The notes: a model not told the origin generated them from the sequence alone. Numbered from the stretch's first letter, positions 44,456 to 56,172 are shown. The stretch: DNA of 64,000 nt from [Bacteroides] pectinophilus (GCA_025146925.1 CP102260.1:1131001-1195000); one strand, 5' to 3'. A program made the numbers and translations.

Positions 44456-45316
44456 TTGGGTGCCAAAGAGCCGGGTCAGTCGTTCTTAGATAAGATTTTT
44501 CGTAAGAAAGATGATAATGTGACCGATGAGATTAAGAATATCGTGCAGGAGGGACATCAACAGGGAGAGCTGCTTGACAGTGAGGCTGAGATGATAACGA
44601 ACATTATTGAGTTCGGTGACAAGGAAGCTCACGATATTATGACACACAGAAAAAATATAGTGGCAATTGATGCCGACACTACAATAAAAGACTGTTTTGA
44701 ATTCGTCCTGGGGGAGAATTATTCGAGATTTCCGGTGTATGAAGGCGATATAGACCATATTATAGGTGTTATGCATCTGAGAGATCTCCTTAAGATATAT
44801 GCGGATTCGTATAAGCGGAATCATACGATATACGAACTTAAGGACGAGATGCTTTTTGATCCACATTTTATTCCGGAGACACGTAATATTAATGCACTGT
44901 TTAAGTCTATGCAGTCTGAGAAGGTGCATATGGCTGTTGTTGTTGATGAGTATGGGCAGACAACAGGAATAGTGACTATGGAGGATATCCTTGAGGAGAT
45001 TGTAGGCAATATCATGGATGAATATGATGTTGAGGAACAGTATATTGTCCGTGACAGTGACGGTTCATACATAATGGACGGATATACACAGCTTGATGAT
45101 ATAGAGGACATGCTTAATATAAGTTTTGCAGATGAGGATTCCGATACACTGAGCGGATTTATTATATCGAGAATGGAACATCTTCCTGAAGATAATGAAC
45201 AGTTTGAAGTATGGTACAGCGGATACAGATTCAGTGTGCTTGAGGTAGATAATAAAAGGGTAAAAAAGGTACGTGTGACGTATGAGCCCCATGACGAAGA
45301 GGGAGAAGAAGAATGA
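44456..45316 (+). CDS. CBS/CorC-HlyC domain protein without DUF21
   Basis: The 286-residue protein has a pair of CBS domains (HDIMTHRKNIVAI, then FPVYEGDIDHIIGVMH, and VVVDEYGQTTGIVTMEDIL) and a C-terminal CorC_HlyC domain. It lacks the N-terminal DUF21 membrane domain of its relatives. Such proteins bind adenine nucleotides and affect Mg or cobalt efflux. The start is probably TTG at 44456, six bases after GGAGGA. A full-length relative with DUF21 is at 57614-58900. Its stop overlaps the metY start. Confidence 0.8.
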   Translation: MGAKEPGQSFLDKIFRKKDDNVTDEIKNIVQEGHQQGELLDSEAEMITNIIEFGDKEAHDIMTHRKNIVAIDADTTIKDCFEFVLGENYSRFPVYEGDIDHIIGVMHLRDLLKIYADSYKRNHTIYELKDEMLFDPHFIPETRNINALFKSMQSEKVHMAVVVDEYGQTTGIVTMEDILEEIVGNIMDEYDVEEQYIVRDSDGSYIMDGYTQLDDIEDMLNISFADEDSDTLSGFIISRMEHLPEDNEQFEVWYSGYRFSVLEVDNKRVKKVRVTYEPHDEEGEEE

Positions 45317-46593
45317 GTAATTACAATATTGAAACCAAATGTGTCCAGAGCGGCTGGCAGCCTAAGAACGGGGAGCCGAGAGTGCTTCCGATTATTCAGA
45401 GCACAACCTTCAAATATGAGTCGAGTGATGAGATGGGAGCGCTGTTTGACCTTGAAAAGAGCGGATATTTCTATTCAAGGCTACAGAATCCTACTAATGA
45501 TTATGTGGCTCAGAAGATATGTGATCTTGAAGGCGGATGTGCTGCAATGCTTCTTTCGTCAGGACAGGCAGCTAACTTCTATGCAACATTTAACATATGT
45601 GAGGCAGGAGACCATATGATAAGTTCTTCTGCAATATACGGAGGTACATTCAACCTGTTCGGAGTTACTATGAAGAAGCTCGGAATAGAATGTACATTTA
45701 TAGATCCTGATGCAAGTGAGGAAGAGATTGAAGCAGCCATAAGACCGAACACAAAGCTTATATTCGGTGAAACGATTGCTAATCCGGCGCTTACGATACT
45801 TGATATTGAGAAGTTTGCTAATGTTGCACACAGGCATGGTATGCCGCTTATAGTTGATAATACGTTTGCAACACCGGTTAACTGCAGACCTTTTGAATGG
45901 GGTGCAGATATAGTAACACATTCAACGACAAAATATATGGATGGACACGCAGTTGCGCTTGGCGGATGTATTGTTGATAGTGGCAATTTTGATTGGGAAG
46001 CACATGCGGACAGATATCCTGGGCTTACTACTCCTGATGAATCGTATCATGGAATTATATATACTAAAAAGTTTGGCAGGGCGGCATACATTACTAAAGC
46101 TACATCACAGCTTATGCGTGATTTGGGCTCAATGCAGTCTCCGCAGAATGCATTTCTGCTTAATCTTGGTCTCGAGTCTCTGGCACTCAGAGTAAGGAAA
46201 CACTGTGAGAATGCTGACAAGGTGGCAGAGTATCTTAATAACAATGATAAGGTTGCATGGGTTAATTATGCGGGACTTCCGGGCAACAGATATTATGATC
46301 TTGCCAGAAAATATATGCCGGATGGCATATGCGGTGTGATTTCGTTCGGGCTTAAGGGCGGAAGGGATACTGCCGTTAAGTTCATGGACAGTCTCAAGCT
46401 CGTTGCTATAGTTACTCATGTTGCGGATGCAAGGACATCAGTGCTTCATCCGGCAAGCCACACACATCGTCAGATGACAGATGAGCAGCTTATTGAGGCA
46501 GGTGTACAGCCTGATCTTATAAGACTCTCGGTCGGAATCGAGAATGCGGATGACATAATTGCTGATATAGAACAGGCATTAACAGATATTTAG
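45313..46593 (+). CDS. metY: O-acetylhomoserine sulfhydrylase
   Basis: The 426-residue PLP enzyme of the Cys/Met family makes homocysteine from O-acetylhomoserine and sulfide. It has SSGQAANFYA, DNTFATPVNCRP and the PLP lysine in THSTTKYMDGH near 210. The length and the insertions after the lysine (AHADRYPGLT) separate it from cystathionine gamma-synthases. It overlaps the end of the CBS gene by four bases. Its product is the substrate of MetH at 37 kb. Confidence 0.9.
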   Translation: MSNYNIETKCVQSGWQPKNGEPRVLPIIQSTTFKYESSDEMGALFDLEKSGYFYSRLQNPTNDYVAQKICDLEGGCAAMLLSSGQAANFYATFNICEAGDHMISSSAIYGGTFNLFGVTMKKLGIECTFIDPDASEEEIEAAIRPNTKLIFGETIANPALTILDIEKFANVAHRHGMPLIVDNTFATPVNCRPFEWGADIVTHSTTKYMDGHAVALGGCIVDSGNFDWEAHADRYPGLTTPDESYHGIIYTKKFGRAAYITKATSQLMRDLGSMQSPQNAFLLNLGLESLALRVRKHCENADKVAEYLNNNDKVAWVNYAGLPGNRYYDLARKYMPDGICGVISFGLKGGRDTAVKFMDSLKLVAIVTHVADARTSVLHPASHTHRQMTDEQLIEAGVQPDLIRLSVGIENADDIIADIEQALTDI

Positions 46594-46639
46594 GCGGATT
46601 TTAACAAGAATGTACTACAGACGGAGCCAATGAATCAGT

Positions 46640-48457
46640 ATGAATAATGAGATTGATTTCAGACATGCTGTCAACGATATGGCATGTTCGATAATTACAT
46701 TTGACAGCAATTACATTGTGGTAAAAGCTGACCAGCGTGCATATCAGTTTGTGTATGAGGAATATACAAGATTCGACAAGCTTATTGCAGATGATGATGT
46801 AGAACGATTTTACAGATATATAGAGAATGAAGATGCTCCATCTGAGCAGTTTGTTGTTGTTAGAATGAGGAGAAGAGACGGCGTATACAGACCATGTCTT
46901 ATTATTGCGCTCAGACGTGCATATCCGGTTAACGGAACAAAATATACTGACGTGGAGCTCAGAGATATTGTAACGCTGAATGCCAGATATAAGAAGATGG
47001 ATCTTGATGTGCGCAAATACCGCAGCATAATGGGAATGCTTGCGGAATATTTCTTTGAGTATAATCCGTCTGACGGGATGTTTACATTTTTCTGTTACAG
47101 GGGATACAGGGCTGATAATATTGAAAAGGCTGATATAGATGAAGTCCTGAAGAGACTGATTGAAGAAAAGCATGTTGACGGCGATAATATTGATAAGCTG
47201 TATATGCTTTTTGAGAAGATAAAGAGTTGTGAAGCAAGCTTTACGGTTGAACTTGAGACCAATATATTCCGCGGGGGAGAGAATTATGAGCTTATGTCAT
47301 TCCACGGACAGACATTGTACTATGATAATGAGCTTGCAAGAGTGATAGGGATTGCTTCACATGTATCGCGTATAGGCAAAGCAACATCCGGAGAATTAAG
47401 TGATGATGCGGCGGAGAAAGATTCAGCTACAGGGATTCTCAACAAAAAAGCAATGACCGACTTTGTTGAGAATAAGATAAGACATTTTAACGAAAAAGGC
47501 AGTCAGGAACCATTCTGGCTTGCAATATGTGATATTGATTATTTTAAGAATGTTAATGATACATACGGACATCTTTTTGGTGATGAGGTAATATACAGAT
47601 TTGCCCAGACTATAAGAACCTGGGTAGGAGATAAGGGTGTTGTCGGGCGAATCGGTGGTGACGAGTTCATGATAATGCTTGATAGTGCAGATGATGTTAC
47701 AGAATTGAGAAGTATCCTGATTGGCATAAGGGAAGAGCTTGAATGGGCATTTCAGAATAAAGCACCGGATTACAGATTTACAACATCTATAGGAGTTGCT
47801 AATTACCCAAAAGATGCAGACGATTATGTCAGACTGTTTAAGATTGCGGATAAAGCACTTTATATAGCCAAGGAAAAGGGACGTGACAGATTCATAATAT
47901 ATGATAAGGAACTTCATGGAGAGCTGGAAGAAGAAAAAGAAGGTGCTTATGCTGCACATACATGTGCGGAGCTTAAGCCGATAGCAAAAGCAGAGCTTGC
48001 GTCTAATCTTATATTACTGCTTACCAAAGCCGGCAGGGATGTTATACCGCATGTTCTTGACAGTATTATAGAGAATCTTAATATACATGGCATAACGATA
48101 TATGAGAGTGATGCAGATGGACGGATACGTACATCAATGACAGCGGGCAGATATAACATGTCTGTCGGAGATATATCGGATATTATGGACAGCAGGTATC
48201 TGGAACTGTTCAACGCCAATGGAATCAACCAGATACATAATGTCAAGGAATGTGAGATTCACTGTCCTGAAATGTATGATTTCTGGAAAGATCACGAGAT
48301 ATGTTCAACGCTTCAGTTTATGATAGGTTCTAGTGAGCACGTTATGGGAATTGTATCATTTGATATATTTGGTGCTCACAGAAGAAAGTGGAGCGAGAAT
48401 GACGTTAATACGTTATATATGATTGTAAAATTCATCGGCAATGCATTGGAGTCATAA
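46640..48457 (+). CDS. GGDEF diguanylate cyclase
   Basis: The 605-residue protein has a PAS-like sensory N-terminus (to about residue 250) and a GGDEF domain (about 260-425) with the active site IGGDEF near 339-344 and CDIDYFKNVNDTYGH before it. A further domain of 180 residues follows with no EAL signature. It makes cyclic di-GMP; the N- and C-terminal parts probably sense a signal. No membrane helix is seen. Its stop overlaps the start of the permease-ATPase fusion. Confidence 0.88.
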   Translation: MNNEIDFRHAVNDMACSIITFDSNYIVVKADQRAYQFVYEEYTRFDKLIADDDVERFYRYIENEDAPSEQFVVVRMRRRDGVYRPCLIIALRRAYPVNGTKYTDVELRDIVTLNARYKKMDLDVRKYRSIMGMLAEYFFEYNPSDGMFTFFCYRGYRADNIEKADIDEVLKRLIEEKHVDGDNIDKLYMLFEKIKSCEASFTVELETNIFRGGENYELMSFHGQTLYYDNELARVIGIASHVSRIGKATSGELSDDAAEKDSATGILNKKAMTDFVENKIRHFNEKGSQEPFWLAICDIDYFKNVNDTYGHLFGDEVIYRFAQTIRTWVGDKGVVGRIGGDEFMIMLDSADDVTELRSILIGIREELEWAFQNKAPDYRFTTSIGVANYPKDADDYVRLFKIADKALYIAKEKGRDRFIIYDKELHGELEEEKEGAYAAHTCAELKPIAKAELASNLILLLTKAGRDVIPHVLDSIIENLNIHGITIYESDADGRIRTSMTAGRYNMSVGDISDIMDSRYLELFNANGINQIHNVKECEIHCPEMYDFWKDHEICSTLQFMIGSSEHVMGIVSFDIFGAHRRKWSENDVNTLYMIVKFIGNALES

Positions 48458-49866
48458 TGACACATAACAGATTTAATAAGAATATATTTGCATATATACC
48501 GGCTGCTTTGATGTGGCTTGTTATATGGCAGATAGCAAGTACTTTGACGGGGCTGGATATTGTACTTCCGGGCCCCGTTAAAGTATTTTTTTGCATGGCA
48601 GGAATGCTTGGACAAAAAAATACTTACATAATTACGATGCATAGTCTCATCAGGATATTTGCCGGATATACGGCTGCGTTTGTGACGGCAGTTTTGGCGG
48701 GATTGGCGGCAGGATATGTGCGTGCGGTAAGAATAATGTCAGCACCACTGATAAGTGCGATGCAGGCATTACCTGTAACCGCATTTATAATTCTGGTACT
48801 GATGATAGCCGGAGCAAAGAATGTATCAGCAGTAATTGCATTTATCGTTGTATTTCCTGTTGTATATCACGGTATGGTTCAGGGAATTGATAATATGGAT
48901 AAGAATCTTGCACAGATGGCAGATGTGTTCAACATACATGGAATGAGAAGATTCAGATACATATCTCTTATGCAGTGTATGCCTTATATAAGAACGGCTG
49001 TAAAAAGCTCAGCGGGAATGTGTTGGAAAGCCGGTGCGGCCGCAGAGGTTATAGGACTTACACGCAATTCAATTGGAGAACAGATGTATCTTGCCAAGCT
49101 TTATCTTGAGACGGATGTATTGCTGTCATGGGGTATAATAATTATTATTGCAAGTGTGGTATTCGAGAAGCTGCTTCTGCTTATATCAGATGCGGCTGCA
49201 AAGTCATGCTGCAGATATGGAATGTCATGCAGAAGTCATGCGTCAGCAGATAATTGCGGTGGACATAACAGCAGACCGGGTGCAGCTGATATAGAGCTTG
49301 ATGATGTAAGTGCGGGATATGGTTTGGAAAATGTGATTAATGGCATAAGCGTGAAAATACCGCCCGGAGGACATCTGTGCATTATGGGAGAATCAGGTAT
49401 AGGCAAGACTACTCTTCTGAAGGTTATCGCCGGACTGCTTGAGTGCCATAAAGGGAGTGTCACAGTTCCGCAAAAAGTATCGGTTGTGTTTCAGGAAAAC
49501 AGGCTGTGTCCATGGCTTTCGGCATATGATAATGTCAGGCTTGCCGTACCGGATATGCCGGCAGATGTTGTAAGGCCGCACCTTGAGAAGCTCCTTGGGG
49601 AAAGCGGCTGTGACAGAAGAGCAGATGAATTAAGCGGAGGTATGAAAAGGCGCTGCGAGATAGTAAGGGCGATGCTTGCAGATTCGGATGCGGTGGTTAT
49701 GGATGAGCCGTTTGCAGGGCTTGATGAGGATAACAGGAGCATTGCGGTTAAGTACATACTCGATAATATAGGATCAAGGCAGCTTATAGTATCTACGCAT
49801 GATTTAAAAGATGCCGTGAGGCTTCAGGCAGATGTATTTTTTATTGACAAAAATGGTAATGGTTGA
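48457..49866 (+). CDS. ABC permease-ATPase fusion (SsuC-SsuB type)
   Basis: The 469-residue protein fuses a permease (about 1-250, five or six helices, with the EAA-like loop around MADVFNIHGMRRFRYI) to an ATPase (about 275-469) with Walker A GESGIGKTT near 311-319, the signature LSGGMKRRCEIV near 392 and Walker B VVMDEPFAG. The linker (about 248-272) is Cys/Ser/His-rich. This is a natural fusion of the SsuC and SsuB components of sulfonate/nitrate-type importers. No binding-protein gene is beside it; the SsuA-like lipoprotein at 30529-31542 is a candidate. Confidence 0.85.
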   Translation: MTHNRFNKNIFAYIPAALMWLVIWQIASTLTGLDIVLPGPVKVFFCMAGMLGQKNTYIITMHSLIRIFAGYTAAFVTAVLAGLAAGYVRAVRIMSAPLISAMQALPVTAFIILVLMIAGAKNVSAVIAFIVVFPVVYHGMVQGIDNMDKNLAQMADVFNIHGMRRFRYISLMQCMPYIRTAVKSSAGMCWKAGAAAEVIGLTRNSIGEQMYLAKLYLETDVLLSWGIIIIIASVVFEKLLLLISDAAAKSCCRYGMSCRSHASADNCGGHNSRPGAADIELDDVSAGYGLENVINGISVKIPPGGHLCIMGESGIGKTTLLKVIAGLLECHKGSVTVPQKVSVVFQENRLCPWLSAYDNVRLAVPDMPADVVRPHLEKLLGESGCDRRADELSGGMKRRCEIVRAMLADSDAVVMDEPFAGLDEDNRSIAVKYILDNIGSRQLIVSTHDLKDAVRLQADVFFIDKNGNG

Positions 49867-49936
49867 TAAGATAATTTTATGCAGTCTTAAGACGTCTTTG
49901 ACGCACGGCGGACGTAAGTGAAAGGATATGATAATT

Positions 49937-51482
<1,546 letters not shown>

Positions 51483-51513
51483 TGAATAATAGCAGTATAA
51501 TCTGCACATAAGT

Positions 51514-51554
51514 ACGGCTTAAAGCGGAGTTACCCGCTTTAGGCCTACTTTTTT
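51514..51554 (+). terminator. terminator after ilvC
   Basis: TAAAGCGG pairs with CCGCTTTA (with GGC/GCC outside), followed by TTTTTT. Confidence 0.85.
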
Positions 51555-51582
51555 AGCAGATATTATTAAGATCGGAGGGCTT

Positions 51583-52107
51583 ATGAGAGAGGTATTACCC
51601 GGAGAATTCTACAGGCATTTCAAAAATAAGTTATATCAGATAAAGGGAATTGCATATCATTCAGAGACTAAGGAAAAAATGGTTGTATACCAGGCTATGT
51701 ATGGGGACTTCAAATGGTACGTAAGACCGTATGATATGTTCATAAGCGAAGTCGACCATGAGAAGTATCCGGATGTTAAGCAGTTATACAGATTTGAGAA
51801 GGTAACACCGGAGACGGAGACAATAAAGCCAGACACTGCGCCACAGGCAGTACAGGCGGATGGTACGGAATATGATGAGTCAGGTGTTAATCCTGCACTT
51901 ATTCAGTTCCTGGATGCCGGGGATTACAGAGAAAAACTGAATGTGCTGACAGCAATCAGGGCAAAGCTGGATGACAGGCTTGTGGATGATATAGCGACAA
52001 GCATGGATATAACAGTGCCGGACGGCTCGATTGATGAGAGATTTATGTCTCTTAAGGCATGTATACTGGCACATGCCAAATATGAAGAAAGCAACCGCCT
52101 CAGATAA
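51583..52107 (+). CDS. DUF1653 protein
   Basis: The 174-residue protein has an N-terminal DUF1653 domain (GEFYRHFKNKLYQIKGIAYH, then VVYQAMYGDFKWYVRPYDMF) of about 65 residues, a fold linked to small-molecule or nucleic acid handling but of no proven function. The C-terminal 90 residues are helical and acidic and not recognised. GGAGGG precedes the start. The gshA-like gene follows. Confidence 0.7.
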   Translation: MREVLPGEFYRHFKNKLYQIKGIAYHSETKEKMVVYQAMYGDFKWYVRPYDMFISEVDHEKYPDVKQLYRFEKVTPETETIKPDTAPQAVQADGTEYDESGVNPALIQFLDAGDYREKLNVLTAIRAKLDDRLVDDIATSMDITVPDGSIDERFMSLKACILAHAKYEESNRLR

Positions 52108-52129
52108 TATAGTTGGAATGAGGATAGAT

Positions 52130-53284
52130 ATGGATATTTACAGAATGAATATTGATGCCATAGTAAGTCATCTCAAGAGGGGATTTAAAAGAAGCGATGA
52201 TTTTAAGATAGGCATTGAGATAGAACATTTTGTCTTTGACAGCAATGACAGATCAGCAGGATATGAGAAGATCCTGGATGTTATGAAGGATATAATGGGC
52301 GAGGATGACAAGCCATACTATCTTGAGGGACATCTTATTGGGTTTTATAATGACAGATACTCTATATCACTTGAGCCGGCATCACAGCTGGAGATAAGTA
52401 TTGCACCATGCGCATCAGCCGATGAACTTGTGTGCATATACAGGGATTTCAGAAGGATACTTGATCCTGTACTTAGCAGATATAATCTCAGAGTGGAGTG
52501 CTATGGTTACAATCCGTATGAATCAGCACAGGAACTGGACATAATCCCTAAGAAGAGATATGAATATATGGACCGCTATTTTCAAAAAGCCGGTACAAGG
52601 GGCAGGAATATGATGAGGGCAACAGCATCTGTCCAGGTATCGGTGGATTATAGTGATGAGAATGATGCAATACGAAAGTACAGACTGGCAGCAATTCTTT
52701 CACCGGTCTTATCGTTAATGATGGATAATTCACCTGTATTTGAGAAGCAGCCTGCTGCAATGCACATGGTACGTGCATATGTTTGGGATGGAGTTGATGC
52801 AGACAGGTGCGTTATTATGGATGGTTGTCTTGCTCCGGATTTTTCATTTGAAAAATATGCGGAATATATTATGAATATGCCGGCAATTCTCGTGATGGAA
52901 GGTGAGACTGCCGTATATACGGATGATAAGAAGATAAAGGATATATATGCGGAACGTGTAATGACTGATGAAGAGGTTATGCATGTGCTGTCAATGGCAT
53001 TTTTTGATGTAAGGCTTAAGAATTACATTGAGATAAGAATGGCAGACAGCTGTAATATAGATAAAGCGGCATGGTATGCACGTATTATATGTAATATATT
53101 TTATAATGATGATAATATGGGAAAGGCTGAGGAGTATTTTGCGGGCGTAGGACAGAAAGACGTGCTTGAGGCAAGAGAATCTCTTATACAGCATGGAAAA
53201 GATGGAATTATATATGGAAAGAAGGCTGAATGCGTAGTCAGATTTGTTACTGAACTTGGCAGTAATGCTGCTGTTAAAGAATAA
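52130..53284 (+). CDS. glutamate-cysteine ligase-like protein
   Basis: The 384-residue protein has the GCS2-type start KIGIEIEHFVFD, which binds ATP and glutamate, then EPASQLEISIAPC, a typical substrate loop. It probably joins glutamate to the amino group of cysteine or another amino acid. The start at 52130 has GAGGA upstream; the longer frame to 52031 lies inside the DUF1653 gene. The next gene is an ATP-grasp ligase, so the two could make a gamma-glutamyl peptide such as glutathione or a relative. The acceptor is not known. Confidence 0.82.
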   Translation: MDIYRMNIDAIVSHLKRGFKRSDDFKIGIEIEHFVFDSNDRSAGYEKILDVMKDIMGEDDKPYYLEGHLIGFYNDRYSISLEPASQLEISIAPCASADELVCIYRDFRRILDPVLSRYNLRVECYGYNPYESAQELDIIPKKRYEYMDRYFQKAGTRGRNMMRATASVQVSVDYSDENDAIRKYRLAAILSPVLSLMMDNSPVFEKQPAAMHMVRAYVWDGVDADRCVIMDGCLAPDFSFEKYAEYIMNMPAILVMEGETAVYTDDKKIKDIYAERVMTDEEVMHVLSMAFFDVRLKNYIEIRMADSCNIDKAAWYARIICNIFYNDDNMGKAEEYFAGVGQKDVLEARESLIQHGKDGIIYGKKAECVVRFVTELGSNAAVKE

Positions 53285-53307
53285 CCGGATACGCAGATCG
53301 AATAAAT

Positions 53308-54672
53308 ATGAGTAAGATTACACAGATATATAATGAATATGTGGACATTGTCAGAAGCGATATGCCACAGGCTAAGAAATCAGCGCAGGATATGCTGGAT
53401 TATATACTTAATTCAACGGCAAAGTATCATGGAAGATGTGTTAAGAGCCTGCATGTGCCTAAGCTTATAACAGATGAGGAAGTTGAACTTTTTAAAAATC
53501 TTGTTACAACGCTCTATGGGATATTTGACAAAGTAATTGCTGAATACATGGTCAACTCCGAATACCGTAAGCTGTTTGGTTTTGATAAGCGCCTTGAGGA
53601 ACTTATAATGAGAAAGCCTGTTTACTCATCTAATATACCTATTGCAAGAGTTGATATATTTCTTGATGAGAACACGCATGATTTTAAATTTTGTGAGTTT
53701 AACACAGACGGTACAAGCGCAATGAATGAGGACAGGGAACTTTGCAAGGCTGTTGCAGTTACACAGGCTTTCAGAAAATTTACTGAGAAGCACAGGGTGA
53801 GAACATTTGAACTGTTTGATTCATGGGTAGATGCTGCAACGGATATTTACAGGGATTACTGCAGCAGAAAGAATATCGGAGCGCATAAGGCAACAGTCTG
53901 TATAACTGATTTTATGGAGAGCGCAACTGAGAATGAGTTCAATATTTTCAGGGAAGCTTTTGAAAATGCAGGATACAACGCATATGTATGTGAGATAAGA
54001 GAACTCAGGCACCATGACGGAAAGCTGTACACTCCTGACGGGCATGTAATTGATATTGTATACAGACGTGCGGTTACGAGTGATATTATGGCTCATTATG
54101 ATGAGGTTACACAGTTTATAGATGCAGTGAAGGAAGAAGATGTATGTCTGCTTGGTGACTTCAGGACGCAGATAGTGCATAATAAGATGATATACAAGGT
54201 ACTTCATGATGACATGACTAAGAAGCTGCTTACTGATGATGAGCAGAGTTATGTTGAGGCACATGTTCCATATACTGTTGTATTCAATGATGAATCGCTT
54301 GGACGTAAATACTCAGATACAACTCTGGGGGAAGCTGTTACCGGCAACCGTGAAGGATGGATTATTAAGCCGGAGGATTCATACGGCTCCAAAGGTGTAC
54401 ATGCGGGTGTGGAATGTACTCAGGAAGAATGGGAGAATTTCCTTAAAGAGAATATAAATAAAGGTTATATACTTCAGGAGTTTGTGCATCCTTATAAGAC
54501 AGAGAATGTCGACTTTTCAAAGGATGATGACTGGCATCTGTACAGCAATCTTACGGGACTGTTTGTATATAACGGGAAGTTCGCCGGAGTATATTCCAGA
54601 ATATCAGCCTGTGAAATGATATCAACACAGTATAGCGAGATGTCAATTCCTACCTTTGTTGTTGAAGCGTAA
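53308..54672 (+). CDS. ATP-grasp, glutathionylspermidine synthase-like ligase
   Basis: The 454-residue protein has a glutathionylspermidine/glutathione synthetase-like ATP-grasp layout. FKFCEFNTDGTSAMNEDREL carries the acidic substrate motif, ADPGSKGVH-type glycine-rich loop is PEDSYGSKGVHAG near 350-362, and the final RISACEMIS binds the Mg-ATP. It forms a peptide-like bond between a carboxylate and an amine. It starts 23 bases after the ligase-like gene. The product is inference; see the findings. Confidence 0.72.
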   Translation: MSKITQIYNEYVDIVRSDMPQAKKSAQDMLDYILNSTAKYHGRCVKSLHVPKLITDEEVELFKNLVTTLYGIFDKVIAEYMVNSEYRKLFGFDKRLEELIMRKPVYSSNIPIARVDIFLDENTHDFKFCEFNTDGTSAMNEDRELCKAVAVTQAFRKFTEKHRVRTFELFDSWVDAATDIYRDYCSRKNIGAHKATVCITDFMESATENEFNIFREAFENAGYNAYVCEIRELRHHDGKLYTPDGHVIDIVYRRAVTSDIMAHYDEVTQFIDAVKEEDVCLLGDFRTQIVHNKMIYKVLHDDMTKKLLTDDEQSYVEAHVPYTVVFNDESLGRKYSDTTLGEAVTGNREGWIIKPEDSYGSKGVHAGVECTQEEWENFLKENINKGYILQEFVHPYKTENVDFSKDDDWHLYSNLTGLFVYNGKFAGVYSRISACEMISTQYSEMSIPTFVVEA

Positions 54673-54774
54673 TTGTTATAACGCAATTGTTTTAGACATT
54701 GTTAAGAAAATGTTTATTGGAATGAGTGAGCAGGGTATGTTATTCTAATAGCATCACATAAAGGGGGATAATGA

Positions 54775-56142
54775 ATGGACGAGAAATCATTTTCAACAAT
54801 AACACCACCGATAAGGGAATTGGCTGCAAAATGCAGAGAGTGCAACAGAATCGAGAATTCACTTTATGAGAAACATCAGGTAAAAAGAGGCCTGAGGGAT
54901 CTTAACGGCAAAGGTGTCCTTACAGGACTTACAGAGATAAGTGAAATCAAATCAAGCGAGACACTGCCTGATGGTACAAGCGTGCCATGTGATGGTAAGC
55001 TCTACTACAGGGGGATTGATGTGGAGGATATAATCCGCGGCTTTATGGCAGATAAGCGCTTTGGTTTTGAAGAGGTCACATATCTGCTTGTATTCGGAAA
55101 GCTTCCCAATGAGACGGAGCTTGCGGAATTTAATAAGCTTCTTGGAGGCTACAGATGTATACCTCCTAACTTTGTCCGTGATATTATAATGAAGAAGCCG
55201 AGCCGCGATATTATGAATGCCATGGCAAGAAGCGTACTTATGCTGTATTCTTATGACGATAAGGCAGACGACATAAGCATACCTAATGTTGTAAGGCAGA
55301 GTCTTCAGCTTATATCGGAATTTCCGTTGCTTGCTGTATACAGCTATCAGGCTTACAGACATGCCCATGTAGGAGGAAGTCTTATAATTCATGAGCCGAG
55401 ACCGGAACTTTCAACAGCCGAGAATATTCTTCATCTGCTGCGTCCGGACAGTAAATATACGCCATTTGAGGCAAAGGTGCTTGACCTTGCACTTGTTCTT
55501 CATGCAGAACATGGCGGCGGTAATAATTCAACATTTACAACACATGTAGTTACATCATCGGGAACAGACACATATTCATCGGTTGTTTCATCTCTTGGTT
55601 CACTGAAAGGCCCTAAGCATGGCGGTGCCAACATAAAGGTTGTTAAGATGTTCCAGGATATTAAGGAACATGTCAAGGACTGGGATGACGAAGATGAGAT
55701 AAGTGAGTATCTTGATAAGATTCTTCATAAACAGGCATTTGACAAGACAGGACTTATATACGGAATGGGACATGCAGTGTATTCACTGTCAGATCCGAGA
55801 GCTAACGTGTTCAAGGGCTTTGTTGAACAGCTTGCAGAGGAGAAGAACAGGCATGATGAATACAGACTCTATGCTAATGTTGAGAAAATAGCAGCGCAGC
55901 TTATAGCAAATGAGCGTAAGATATACAAAGGTGTCAGCGCCAATGTTGATTTTTACAGCGGATTTGTGTATAGTATGCTTGATCTGCCGCTTGAGTTATA
56001 TACGCCGATATTTGCAATTGCAAGAATATCGGGATGGAGTGCTCACAGGATAGAAGAGCTTATTAACTGCGGTAAGATAATCCGTCCGGCATATATGAAT
56101 GTTTGTCCGAGAACTGAATACATTCCAATGTCAGACAGATAA
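54775..56142 (+). CDS. citrate synthase
   Basis: The 455-residue protein condenses acetyl-CoA with oxaloacetate. The catalytic residues are in LHAEHGGGNNSTFT (His), GPKHGGAN (His) and MGHAVYSLSDPRA (His/Asp region). A 50-residue N-terminal extension and the length suit the type I-like enzymes of Clostridia; methylcitrate synthase is less likely but not excluded. With icd it gives the oxidative branch to 2-oxoglutarate. GGGGG precedes the start. Confidence 0.92.
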   Translation: MDEKSFSTITPPIRELAAKCRECNRIENSLYEKHQVKRGLRDLNGKGVLTGLTEISEIKSSETLPDGTSVPCDGKLYYRGIDVEDIIRGFMADKRFGFEEVTYLLVFGKLPNETELAEFNKLLGGYRCIPPNFVRDIIMKKPSRDIMNAMARSVLMLYSYDDKADDISIPNVVRQSLQLISEFPLLAVYSYQAYRHAHVGGSLIIHEPRPELSTAENILHLLRPDSKYTPFEAKVLDLALVLHAEHGGGNNSTFTTHVVTSSGTDTYSSVVSSLGSLKGPKHGGANIKVVKMFQDIKEHVKDWDDEDEISEYLDKILHKQAFDKTGLIYGMGHAVYSLSDPRANVFKGFVEQLAEEKNRHDEYRLYANVEKIAAQLIANERKIYKGVSANVDFYSGFVYSMLDLPLELYTPIFAIARISGWSAHRIEELINCGKIIRPAYMNVCPRTEYIPMSDR

Positions 56143-56172
56143 GGATATGATAAAAATAATATGGAGGGTGCA

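Noticed and set aside
54673-54774. Possible Rex site before citrate synthase (TTGTTAAGAAAATGTTTA)
   Set aside because: The two halves do not form the inverted repeat that Rex needs (TTGTTAA...TTAACAA).
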